Source: an uncultured Prevotellaceae bacterium (GTDB lineage Bacteria > Bacteroidota > Bacteroidia > Bacteroidales > Bacteroidaceae). Taken from it: 16,971 nt of DNA. Below the pieces are notes generated by a model. It did not search any database. It saw only the letters and a list, made by a program, of their open reading frames with translations, and was not told where the DNA came from. The position numbers and the translations under genes were made by a program. The DNA lies in the NCBI GenBank assembly GCA_947306845.1, contig CAMZHP010000033.1, forward strand, positions 1-16,971. The letters are read 5' to 3'. Below are positions 7,734 to 15,049 of this stretch, piece after piece. How positions within the stretch are numbered: position 1 is the stretch's first letter; each line of letters starts with the position of its first letter.

Positions 7734-10028
7734 ATGATGACTGCTCTGCGCTCGTTGCTGATTCTGCTGATGACGGTCTGTTCCGTTGTTGCCCATGGTG
7801 CTGCCATCGGCACATGGACCAGTTATCTGGCCTATGGCGACATCACGGAAATCCAACCGGCAGGAAAACGGGTGTATGTGCTCAGTTCCAAAGGACTGTT
7901 CTCCTACAACACCTCTGACCAGAGCGTGGAGACCTATGATAAGATGAATGCGCTCAATGACTGCAACATCAGCCATATCGCTTGGTGTCAGGCAGCCAAA
8001 CGACTCATCATCATCTATGAGAATCAAAATATTGACTTGCTCGACGAACAAGGAAATGTCATTAATATCTCCGACTATTACAGCAAGTCGATGATGGTAG
8101 AAAAAACCATCAATGAGGTCAGTGTATATGGTTCATCAGCCTATTTGTCCACCAATTTCGGGATTTTGAAAATCAATGTAGTGGATGCTGAAATCAGCGC
8201 CACTTACAATCTCGGCAAGAAAATCAACTCCACCGCCTTCTATCAAGGATTTATCTATGCTTCCAGCGAATCTGAAGGCATCCTCGCAGGCAATATAAAG
8301 GATAACTTGCTTGACAAGAGCTACTGGAAAAAGGAAACAGACTTAGAAACAAAAAAAATAGCTGTTTTGGACAACCAGTTGCTTGCCTTCATTCCAGGAA
8401 CTGTCTACCGCCGTACTGACGGTGGATGGCAGCATGCGTATAATTGCCATTATAGTTTTTTCTCACAATCAGGAGGTCAAATCATCCTTGGCACCAACCA
8501 ATATGCCTGGATAATTACTCCTGCAGGCAGTCCCACACTGATTTCCAAGGGGTTGAACGGAGTGAAAACACTTACTTATGACAGCACCAACAAATGCTAT
8601 TGGACCAACCAGAATGACGGGAAGTTGTGCTCCATGATCATTGAGGACGATACATTCACCATGCAACTTACCGATATCTGTCCCGATGGTCCGAAATACA
8701 ACTATTTCGGTGCCATGAGATATGCCAACAATATGCTTTACACCTGCGGGGGTGGTTATGATTCCTTTGCGGAACTGCTCAGGCCTGCCACCGTACAAAC
8801 ATTCACTACAAACAACTGGATGATATATCAGGATGACATGGGTGAAACAGTCGGCAACAGCATGCAGGATATCACCTGTATTGATGTTGACCCCAAAGAT
8901 CCCAATCATGTATTTGCAGGAGGAAGGGCAGGAATCTATGAATACCTCAACGGTAGGTTTGTCCGTCACTATAATGCCGAGAACAGTCTGTTGATGTACT
9001 CTACACCTGACAATAATCCCAATTATATCCTTACATTAGGAATCAAATTTGACAAACAGGGCAATCTATGGTGTCTGAACAGTTTGGCTCAGAATGCTTC
9101 CATCCTCGAACTCAAAACTGATGGCACTTGGGAGTCTCACCATCACAACATACTCATGGATGACAATGAGCGCAGCTTGGCCAACATGAAGTGTCTCATT
9201 CTAGACAGCAGAGGGTATTTCTGGTTTGTCAACAATCATTGGGGTTTACCATCTTTCTATTGTTATGATCCAGGAAGCGATGCCATCAACCATTACACCA
9301 CTTTTGTCAATGAAGACGGCAGCACGCTCAATCCCAATGGAGTAAAATGCATCGCAGAAGATAAGGAAGGTAATTTATGGATAGGCACCAATATAGGTCC
9401 GCTCATGCTTCCGGCCTCAGACATTGCAAATGGTTCAAATGCCGTGTTGCAACAAATCAAAGTGCCCCGCAACGATGGCACCAACTTTGCTGATTACCTG
9501 CTCAGCGGTGTGGAAATCACCTGCATCACCATCGACGGAGGCAACCGCAAGTGGTTTGGCACCAACGGCAATGGCGCCTATCTTATCAGTGCCGACAATA
9601 TGACGCAGGTGCAGCATTTCCTATCCACCAACAGCATGCTGCTTTCAGACAACATTGAGTCGATAGCCATCAATGACCAGACAGGTGAAGTTTTCTTTGG
9701 CACAGACAATGGACTATGTTCATATATGAGTGACGCCACTGCCACCAACGAGACGATGGACAAGGACCATGTATATGCTTATCCCAACCCCGTGCAACCC
9801 GGTTATACAGGGCTGATCACCATCACCGGTCTGTCGATGAATGCCGATGTGAAGATAGTGACCGCCAACGGTGCCGTAGTGGCAGAAGGTGTCAGCAACG
9901 GTGGCACATTCACCTGGAATGGCCGCGATGGGGAAGGCCGGCGGGTGGCATCTGGCGTCTATATGGTAATGACTGCCACATCTGAGGGAAAGAAAGGTAC
10001 AGTTTGCAAGATAGCCATCGTCAACTGA
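7734..10028 (+). CDS. porZ: PorZ-like type IX secretion system beta-propeller protein
   Basis: The 764-residue product has a signal peptide (MMTALRSLLILLMTVCSVVAHGA). It then has two beta-propeller regions, first about 25-330 (opening with IGTWTSYLAYGDITEIQPAG and LFSYNTSDQSVETYDK) and second about 335-670 (with two-component-propeller repeats such as GNLWIGTNIGPLM and RKWFGTNGNGAY). A C-terminal beta-sandwich follows (YAYPNPVQPGYTGLITITGL through VASGVYMVMTATSEGK). Length and architecture match Porphyromonas gingivalis PorZ, a component of the PorU-PorV-PorQ-PorZ attachment complex that helps anchor T9SS cargo to anionic LPS on the cell surface. An in-frame TTG at 7728 could start two codons earlier, but ATG at 7734 or 7737 fits a normal signal peptide better. 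The gene follows rdgB by 2 nt. The family call rests on the N-terminal motif pattern and architecture; a generic propeller sensor is the main alternative. Confidence 0.82.
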   Translation: MMTALRSLLILLMTVCSVVAHGAAIGTWTSYLAYGDITEIQPAGKRVYVLSSKGLFSYNTSDQSVETYDKMNALNDCNISHIAWCQAAKRLIIIYENQNIDLLDEQGNVINISDYYSKSMMVEKTINEVSVYGSSAYLSTNFGILKINVVDAEISATYNLGKKINSTAFYQGFIYASSESEGILAGNIKDNLLDKSYWKKETDLETKKIAVLDNQLLAFIPGTVYRRTDGGWQHAYNCHYSFFSQSGGQIILGTNQYAWIITPAGSPTLISKGLNGVKTLTYDSTNKCYWTNQNDGKLCSMIIEDDTFTMQLTDICPDGPKYNYFGAMRYANNMLYTCGGGYDSFAELLRPATVQTFTTNNWMIYQDDMGETVGNSMQDITCIDVDPKDPNHVFAGGRAGIYEYLNGRFVRHYNAENSLLMYSTPDNNPNYILTLGIKFDKQGNLWCLNSLAQNASILELKTDGTWESHHHNILMDDNERSLANMKCLILDSRGYFWFVNNHWGLPSFYCYDPGSDAINHYTTFVNEDGSTLNPNGVKCIAEDKEGNLWIGTNIGPLMLPASDIANGSNAVLQQIKVPRNDGTNFADYLLSGVEITCITIDGGNRKWFGTNGNGAYLISADNMTQVQHFLSTNSMLLSDNIESIAINDQTGEVFFGTDNGLCSYMSDATATNETMDKDHVYAYPNPVQPGYTGLITITGLSMNADVKIVTANGAVVAEGVSNGGTFTWNGRDGEGRRVASGVYMVMTATSEGKKGTVCKIAIVN

Positions 10029-10034
10029 TCCACT

Positions 10035-11027
10035 ATGGTGAGCAACACCACATCAGCACGCCTGGTATGGGCGGACAGGGCAAGAGGCCTTTGTATGATA
10101 GCCATCCTGCTCTTCCATACTGAGAAATACTATGCTGGAGAGGAAATCATTCCCTACGCATTTTATGTCAATAATGTTCTCATCACATTCTTCTTTATCT
10201 CCGGATATCTTTTCAGCAACCCCAAAAAGGCGTTTTCCGTGCGCCACAAGCTTCTCAGCATCGTCAGGGGCATTATCCTACCCTATTTTGCTTTTACGGC
10301 CGTCATAGCCCTTCCAAAGGCGTTTGTGCATGACGACACCACACTGGTTGAAACCTATACCGATGTATTCACTGGTCATGCTTCATGGTTTGTCGCAGCA
10401 TTGGCAGTGGCCGAGACCATTTTCGCTTTTCTGGTAGGTAGATGGAAAAAACAACTAGTGATTTTGGCAGTGATGTGTATCCTTCCCTATCTCTTCATGG
10501 CCGCTATGTATCATTTGTCGGACAACGACCGATGGGCAGCAACCAATCTTTGGTGCTGGCACAACGCATTTCTGATGCTGCCTTTCTTTTTTGCAGGATA
10601 TCTTTTCAGAAGACATGGTGAATGGCTCATATTCATCCAGCGGCCTTCAGCTATCTTATGCATGGTTATGGCAGAAAGCATCATCAAATATATGGTTTGG
10701 AACCATTCCCTGCTACTCACCTGCCAACCGATTCATGTGAGTTCATTCGCGCAATTGATGACCGACGGTATTGTTGGCTGTTTGCTCATCACTGCCATCT
10801 GCCATTGGTTGCCTCGTCTCAGATGGATGGAATGGACTGGTCAGCACTCTCTCATTTATTATTTCATTTGTGGCGGAGTGCCCCTATTGGTCACCCGTGC
10901 CCTAACAGCTATAGGATATCCATATCAAGACAATTATTTCTTAGTCATCATCGCTTTTTTATCGGTGTATGCCATTTCCTCAGCACTTTCTTTTTTTATT
11001 TTGAATTTGAAAAGATTAAAAAAATAA
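10035..11027 (+). CDS. Acyltransferase family 3 integral membrane protein
   Basis: This 330-residue, largely hydrophobic protein has about ten predicted membrane segments. Its N-terminus (LVWADRARGLCMIAILLFH) contains Arg17 and His28 in the R-X10-H spacing conserved in acyltransferase-3 (OafA/NodX/WecH-like) enzymes, which move acetyl or other acyl groups onto cell-surface glycans from the cytoplasmic side. The FFFISGYLFSNPKKAF segment that follows is also typical of the family, as is the short full length without a periplasmic SGNH domain. It lies 6 nt after porZ as the last gene of the run. That placement suggests a role in O-acylating a surface polysaccharide, possibly the LPS to which T9SS cargo is attached, but the substrate is inferred only from neighbourhood. 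No terminator with a T-run is evident immediately after the stop. Confidence 0.85.
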   Translation: MVSNTTSARLVWADRARGLCMIAILLFHTEKYYAGEEIIPYAFYVNNVLITFFFISGYLFSNPKKAFSVRHKLLSIVRGIILPYFAFTAVIALPKAFVHDDTTLVETYTDVFTGHASWFVAALAVAETIFAFLVGRWKKQLVILAVMCILPYLFMAAMYHLSDNDRWAATNLWCWHNAFLMLPFFFAGYLFRRHGEWLIFIQRPSAILCMVMAESIIKYMVWNHSLLLTCQPIHVSSFAQLMTDGIVGCLLITAICHWLPRLRWMEWTGQHSLIYYFICGGVPLLVTRALTAIGYPYQDNYFLVIIAFLSVYAISSALSFFILNLKRLKK

Positions 11028-11055
11028 ATAGAAGAAGAAATAAAGCTGTGGAAAA

Positions 11056-11064
11056 TGTGGATAA
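11056..11064 (-). promoter_or_regulatory. Perfect DnaA box
   Basis: TGTGGATAA on the plus strand is the reverse complement of TTATCCACA. It abuts a one-mismatch box (TGTGGAAAA, 11047-11055) head to tail without a gap, an arrangement that favours cooperative DnaA binding. Confidence 0.75.
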
Positions 11065-11164
11065 CTGACTAAAAGGATGGAAAAAAGAGAAATGAATGAT
11101 TTCTTCACTTGATAGTGCATTCTTTTGTGGATATTATTTCGTTGATATTTCGTGAGTTATTATA

Positions 11165-11173
11165 TTATCCACA
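11165..11173 (+). promoter_or_regulatory. Perfect DnaA box, opposite orientation
   Basis: TTATCCACA lies on the plus strand, pointing against most other boxes in the cluster. It is followed within 35 bp by three one-mismatch boxes in the other direction (11186-11194, 11200-11208) and (11227-11235), the densest part of the cluster. Confidence 0.75.
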
Positions 11174-11347
11174 TTTTTTATGTACGGTGGATAACTTTCG
11201 GTGGATAAAGTGTTGATCTAAGAGTGCGTGGATAAGTGAAGTAAAAACATGTGAGAATGTGTGTTTTTTCAACACTTAAAAAATAAAAATGAGGTGGATG
11301 AAAAGTTATGCAACGTTTGTGATAGCATTCTATAAAGTTTTCAAAGG

Positions 11348-11373
11348 GTTTTCCACAATTAATTGTGGAAAAC
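11348..11373. repeat. 26-bp perfect palindrome with two DnaA-like boxes
   Basis: GTTTTCCACAATT at 11348-11360 is followed immediately by its exact reverse complement at 11361-11373. Each arm contains TTTTCCACA, one mismatch from the DnaA box, so the site is a symmetric pair of boxes with centres 15 bp apart. As RNA it would form a long AU-rich stem followed by a few U residues, so a weak terminator for the upstream operon is an alternative role. Confidence 0.8.
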
Positions 11374-11403
11374 TATTTTCATCAATAAAAAACCGTTTTC
11401 TTC

Positions 11404-11433
11404 ATTGATTCACCAATATTTTGATTACCTTTG
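11404..11433 (+). promoter_or_regulatory. Probable mutS promoter
   Basis: TACCTTTG at 11426-11433 matches the TAnnTTTG -7 box exactly. The best upstream element is ATTG at 11404-11407, 18 bp away, a weaker -33. Transcription would start near 11440, giving a leader of about 60 nt before the mutS ATG. Confidence 0.6.
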
Positions 11434-11498
11434 CCATGAAGCCGCAGGAAGGAGATATTTTACACCTTTTACACCTGTAGTATCAAACACATCATTAC

Positions 11499-14126
11499 AT
11501 GGCAAAGAAAGAGAACGGACTGACTCCCATGATGAAGCAGTTTTTCACGCTGAAGGCAAAACACCCCGACGCACTGATGCTGTTTCGCTGTGGAGATTTC
11601 TATGAGACATATAGTGAGGATGCCGTGGCTGCCTCTAAAATTCTGGGTATTACCCTTACGCGCCGCAACAATGGCGGTTCGACGGGCACTACAGAGATGG
11701 CTGGTTTTCCACATCATGCGTTGGACACCTATCTGCCCAAACTGATTCGGGCTGGCAGGAGGGTGGCCATCTGCGACCAGTTGGAAGATCCCAAACTCAC
11801 CAAGACATTGGTGAAGCGTGGAATCACGGAACTGGTGACGCCAGGTGTGGCAATGAGCGACAATGTGCTCAATTATAAGGAAAACAATTTCTTGGCTGCC
11901 ATTCATTTTGGAAAAGGTGCATGCGGAGTAGCTTTTTTGGATATCTCTACAGGTGAGTTTCTGACAGGTGAGGGAACATATGACTATGTGGAAAAACTCA
12001 TGGGAAGTTTCCAACCCAAGGAGGTGCTGTATGACCGAGCAAAAAAAAGTGATTTTGAACGTTTGTTTGCTACAAAGGCGTGTGTATTTGAACTGGATGA
12101 CTGGGTATTCACCGAACAAACAGCAAGGCAAAAATTGCTGCATCATTTTCAGACCAAGAATTTGAAGGGATTTGGTGTTGACCATCTTGTCAGCGGGGTG
12201 GTGGCTGCAGGAGCCATCTTGCAGTATCTGGAACTGACACAACATAACCAGATAGGGCATATCACGTCTATATCACGCATTGAGGAAGAACGATATGTCA
12301 GACTGGATAAATTCACTATTCGTTCGCTTGAGCTTCTCTCACCCATGCAGGAAGAGGGACTTTCATTGCTCAATGTGATAGACAAGACGATTACGGCGAT
12401 GGGAGGTCGTATGCTGAGAAGATGGATGATTTTCCCTTTGAAAGATGAGAAGCCCATCAATGACCGTCTCGATGTGGTGGAATATTTCTATCGTCATCCT
12501 GATTTCAGGCAGTTGGTGGATGAGCAGTTACACCTTATTAACGATTTGGAGCGGATTATCTCAAAGGTGGCTGTCAACAGAGTGTCACCTCGTGAGATCA
12601 TGCAGTTGCGGGTGGCACTGCAGGCTATAGAACCCATCAAGACAGCTTGCATGAGTGCCGACAACGAGGCTTTGCGCCGTATCGGTGAGCAAATGAATAT
12701 CTGTCGTTCCATCCGCGACCGTATCGCACGGGAGATTCAGGCTGACCCTCCTTTGCAGGTGAACAGAGGAAATGTCATCAGCAATGGAGTAAGTGAGGAA
12801 TTGGATGAATTGCGCAATATCGCTTACAGTGGCAAGGATTACTTGTTGAAAATCCAGGAGCGCGAGGCGGCAGCCACTGGCATTTCTTCATTGAAGATTG
12901 GTTATAACAACGTATTTGGCTATTACCTGGAGGTACGCAACACATATAAGGATCATGTGCCGGCAGAGTGGGTGCGCAAACAGACATTGGCGCAGGCGGA
13001 GCGCTATATCACTCAGGAACTGAAGGAATATGAGGAAAAGATATTGGGTGCGGAGGATAAAATCATTTCTCTGGAGACCCGTCTGTTCAATGAACTGGTG
13101 ATGGCCGTGCAGGAATTTATCCCTGCCATACAGATGAATGCCAATCTCGTGGCACGTATCGATTGTCTGCTGTCATATGCAGTAGTGTCTGAGGAAAATA
13201 GATATATCCGTCCGGTCATTGACACTTCTGAAGTTATCGACATCAAGCAGGGACGACATCCCGTGATTGAGACTCAGCTGCCTTTGGGTGAAAAATATGT
13301 TCCAAATGACATTCTGCTTGACAATGAGCGTCAGCAGATCATTATCATCACTGGTCCCAACATGGCTGGTAAGTCGGCTCTGTTGCGTCAGACAGCCCTC
13401 ATCGTGCTGTTGGCCCAGATAGGTTGTTTTGTACCGGCAGAGGCTGCGAGAATCGGTATGGTGGACAAGATTTTCACTCGTGTGGGTGCGTCTGATAATA
13501 TATCAGTGGGTGAGTCAACTTTCATGGTAGAGATGACGGAGGCGGCCAATATCCTCAATAATGTGTCATCACGCTCGTTGGTGCTCTTTGATGAGTTGGG
13601 GCGCGGCACATCCACCTATGATGGTATCTCCATAGCATGGGCAATAGTGGAATACCTTCATGAGCATGTGCGGGCACGGGCACGCACCTTGTTTGCTACT
13701 CATTATCATGAACTGAATGAGATGGAGAAGAATTTCTCACGGATTAAAAACTACAATGTCAGTGTGAAGGAAATCGACAACAAGGTGATTTTCCTACGCA
13801 AACTGATGCGTGGGGGTTCGGAGCACTCTTTCGGTATCCATGTGGCAGAAATAGCGGGCATGCCGAAAAGCATTGTCAGGCGTGCCAATGTGATTTTGAA
13901 GCAATTAGAAGCGGATAACAGTGAAGTGGGGAGTGTAGGAAAACCTTCAGCTCAGTCTATCAATCAGTCAAGGGAGGGTATGCAACTGAGTTTCTTCCAA
14001 TTGGATGACCCAGTACTGTCACAAGTGCGGGATGAGATTCTGGGTCTTGATATCAACAATCTCACACCTGTGGAGGCTCTTAACAAACTTAATGAGATCA
14101 AGAAAATAGTCAGTGGAAAATCGTAA
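11499..14126 (+). CDS. mutS: DNA mismatch repair protein MutS
   Basis: This 875-residue protein recognises mispairs and small loops and, with MutL, starts strand-directed repair. The N-terminal mismatch-binding domain shows CGDFYETY with the Phe-X-Glu motif that stacks on the mispaired base, then TLTRRN and [20 protein letters not shown]. The core and lever domains follow, and the C-terminal ABC ATPase has Walker A GPNMAGKS (619-626), the signature-like [13 protein letters not shown], Walker [14 protein letters not shown] (Asp698, Glu699) and the switch ATHYHELNE. The tail carries [11 protein letters not shown], resembling a beta-clamp binding motif. Length fits MutS1 (E. coli 853). The ATG at 11499 is used; an in-frame TAG at 11478 blocks further extension. 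Unlike leuS on the same strand, its sense strand is G-rich. Confidence 0.98.
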   Translation: MAKKENGLTPMMKQFFTLKAKHPDALMLFRCGDFYETYSEDAVAASKILGITLTRRNNGGSTGTTEMAGFPHHALDTYLPKLIRAGRRVAICDQLEDPKLTKTLVKRGITELVTPGVAMSDNVLNYKENNFLAAIHFGKGACGVAFLDISTGEFLTGEGTYDYVEKLMGSFQPKEVLYDRAKKSDFERLFATKACVFELDDWVFTEQTARQKLLHHFQTKNLKGFGVDHLVSGVVAAGAILQYLELTQHNQIGHITSISRIEEERYVRLDKFTIRSLELLSPMQEEGLSLLNVIDKTITAMGGRMLRRWMIFPLKDEKPINDRLDVVEYFYRHPDFRQLVDEQLHLINDLERIISKVAVNRVSPREIMQLRVALQAIEPIKTACMSADNEALRRIGEQMNICRSIRDRIAREIQADPPLQVNRGNVISNGVSEELDELRNIAYSGKDYLLKIQEREAAATGISSLKIGYNNVFGYYLEVRNTYKDHVPAEWVRKQTLAQAERYITQELKEYEEKILGAEDKIISLETRLFNELVMAVQEFIPAIQMNANLVARIDCLLSYAVVSEENRYIRPVIDTSEVIDIKQGRHPVIETQLPLGEKYVPNDILLDNERQQIIIITGPNMAGKSALLRQTALIVLLAQIGCFVPAEAARIGMVDKIFTRVGASDNISVGESTFMVEMTEAANILNNVSSRSLVLFDELGRGTSTYDGISIAWAIVEYLHEHVRARARTLFATHYHELNEMEKNFSRIKNYNVSVKEIDNKVIFLRKLMRGGSEHSFGIHVAEIAGMPKSIVRRANVILKQLEADNSEVGSVGKPSAQSINQSREGMQLSFFQLDDPVLSQVRDEILGLDINNLTPVEALNKLNEIKKIVSGKS

Positions 14127-14136
14127 AGAATGAAGG

Positions 14137-14220
14137 ATTAAGAATTAGGAATTAAGAATTATGATTACCACTGTAAGAAATGTGTATTGTAAGAAATAAC
14201 TACTATAAGGAATAACCACT
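14137..14220. repeat. Short degenerate AT-rich direct repeats between mutS and sdhB
   Basis: ATTAAGAATTA occurs at 14137-14147 and 14151-14161. TGTAAGAAAT occurs at 14172-14181 and 14188-14197, with a decayed third copy near 14204. The stretch has no open frame or promoter match and separates two converging genes. It resembles the low-complexity spacers common after Bacteroidetes genes. Confidence 0.6.
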
Positions 14221-14248
14221 GCAAAAATAGAGATATAGAAATGATAAA

Positions 14249-14275
14249 AAATCCCCGGCAATTCGCCGGGGATTT
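14249..14275 (-). terminator. Intrinsic terminator of the sdhB end
   Basis: AAATCCCCGGC (14249-14259), loop AATTC, and GCCGGGGATTT (14265-14275) form an 11-bp stem with a GC-rich core. Read on the minus strand the stem is followed by a run of T (complement of 14241-14250), starting 10 nt past the sdhB stop codon. On the plus strand it is followed by AAATTT rather than a T-run, so it is mainly an sdh-operon terminator, though it may also stop mutS transcripts. Confidence 0.9.
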
Positions 14276-14285
14276 AAATTTGGTT

Positions 14286-15044
14286 TTAGTCTGCCAGTTT
14301 TGCTTTGATGAACTCTCGGTTGAGTCGGGCAATATTGGCGATGGTTTCGTTCTTGGGGCATACAGCCTCGCAGGCGCGGGTGTTGGTGCAGTTGCCAAAT
14401 CCCAGTTCCTCCATCTTGGCCATCATGGCCTTGACACGCTTGGCAGCCTCGGGACGACCTTGTGGGAGGAGGGCCAACTGACTTACCTTTGAACTGACGA
14501 AGAGCATGGCAGAACCATTCTTGCAGGCAGCGACGCAGGCACCGCATCCGATGCATGAAGCGCAGTCCATAGCCTCATCGGCATCCTGCTTCGGGATGAG
14601 GATAGCATTGGCATCCTGTGCCTGTCCGGTTCGTATGCTGGTATAGCCGCCGGCCTGGATGATTTTGTCGAAAGCACCGCGGTCGACCATGCAATCTTTG
14701 ATGACAGGGAAGCCGGCGGAGCGCCAGGGCTCTACGGTGATGACATCACCGTCGTTGAAACGGCGCATGTAAAGTTGGCAGGTGGTGGCTCCACGCTCGG
14801 TCTTGCCGTGCGGTGTACCGTTGATGTACAGTGAGCACATGCCGCAGATACCCTCACGGCAGTCATGGTCGAACACGAACGGCTCACGGCCTTCGTTGAT
14901 GAGTTCTTCATTGAGAATGTCGAGCATCTCGAGGAATGAGGTGTCATCGGGGATGTCCTTCATCTCGTGAGAATCAAAATGACCTTTCTCGCGGGGTCCG
15001 TTCTGACGCCAAAATTTTATCGTAAATGATATATTCTTTGCCAT
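14286..15044 (-). CDS. sdhB: Fumarate reductase/succinate dehydrogenase iron-sulfur subunit
   Basis: This 252-residue subunit carries electrons between the flavoprotein and the quinone site of complex II. The N-terminal ferredoxin domain has the 2Fe-2S cysteines 62, 67, 70 and 89 (CREGICGMC, then TTC). The C-terminal domain has [14 protein letters not shown] (161-174) and [14 protein letters not shown] with cysteines 219, 225 and 229, ligating the 4Fe-4S and 3Fe-4S clusters. All expected ligands are present. The start at 15044 lies 5 nt after the flavoprotein stop, so the two are co-transcribed. In Bacteroidales this enzyme chiefly reduces fumarate to succinate at the end of anaerobic sugar fermentation, so the name frdB is equally apt. 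A strong terminator follows directly. Confidence 0.97.
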   Translation of the reverse strand: MAKNISFTIKFWRQNGPREKGHFDSHEMKDIPDDTSFLEMLDILNEELINEGREPFVFDHDCREGICGMCSLYINGTPHGKTERGATTCQLYMRRFNDGDVITVEPWRSAGFPVIKDCMVDRGAFDKIIQAGGYTSIRTGQAQDANAILIPKQDADEAMDCASCIGCGACVAACKNGSAMLFVSSKVSQLALLPQGRPEAAKRVKAMMAKMEELGFGNCTNTRACEAVCPKNETIANIARLNREFIKAKLAD

Positions 15045-15049
15045 GGTTG

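Larger units (their letters stand above)
11041..11373. other. Candidate chromosomal replication origin (oriC): DnaA-box cluster
   Basis: This non-coding, AT-rich stretch holds about ten 9-mers close to the DnaA box TTATCCACA. Rightward (TGTGGATAA form): 11056-11064 perfect; one mismatch at 11047-11055, 11126-11134, 11186-11194, 11200-11208, 11227-11235 and 11364-11372; two mismatches at 11293-11301. Leftward: 11165-11173 perfect and 11349-11357 with one mismatch. AT-rich tracts that could unwind flank the cluster (10988-11045 and about 11261-11290). The plus-strand G/C skew flips from C-rich to G-rich across the region. In Bacteroidetes the origin need not adjoin dnaA, which is absent here. 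The region could instead be a DnaA-titrating or regulatory site, but the skew change favours an origin. Confidence 0.75.

Noticed and set aside
11028..11498. CRISPR array or insertion-sequence remnant in the long intergenic region
   Set aside because: The repeated GTGGATAA motifs are 9-mers at irregular spacing in both orientations, with no constant repeat/spacer pattern, no transposase fragment and no terminal inverted repeats.
11469..12260. A 263-codon minus-strand open frame overlapping the start of mutS
   Set aside because: It is antisense to conserved MutS domain I and shows no family motifs; treated as a shadow.
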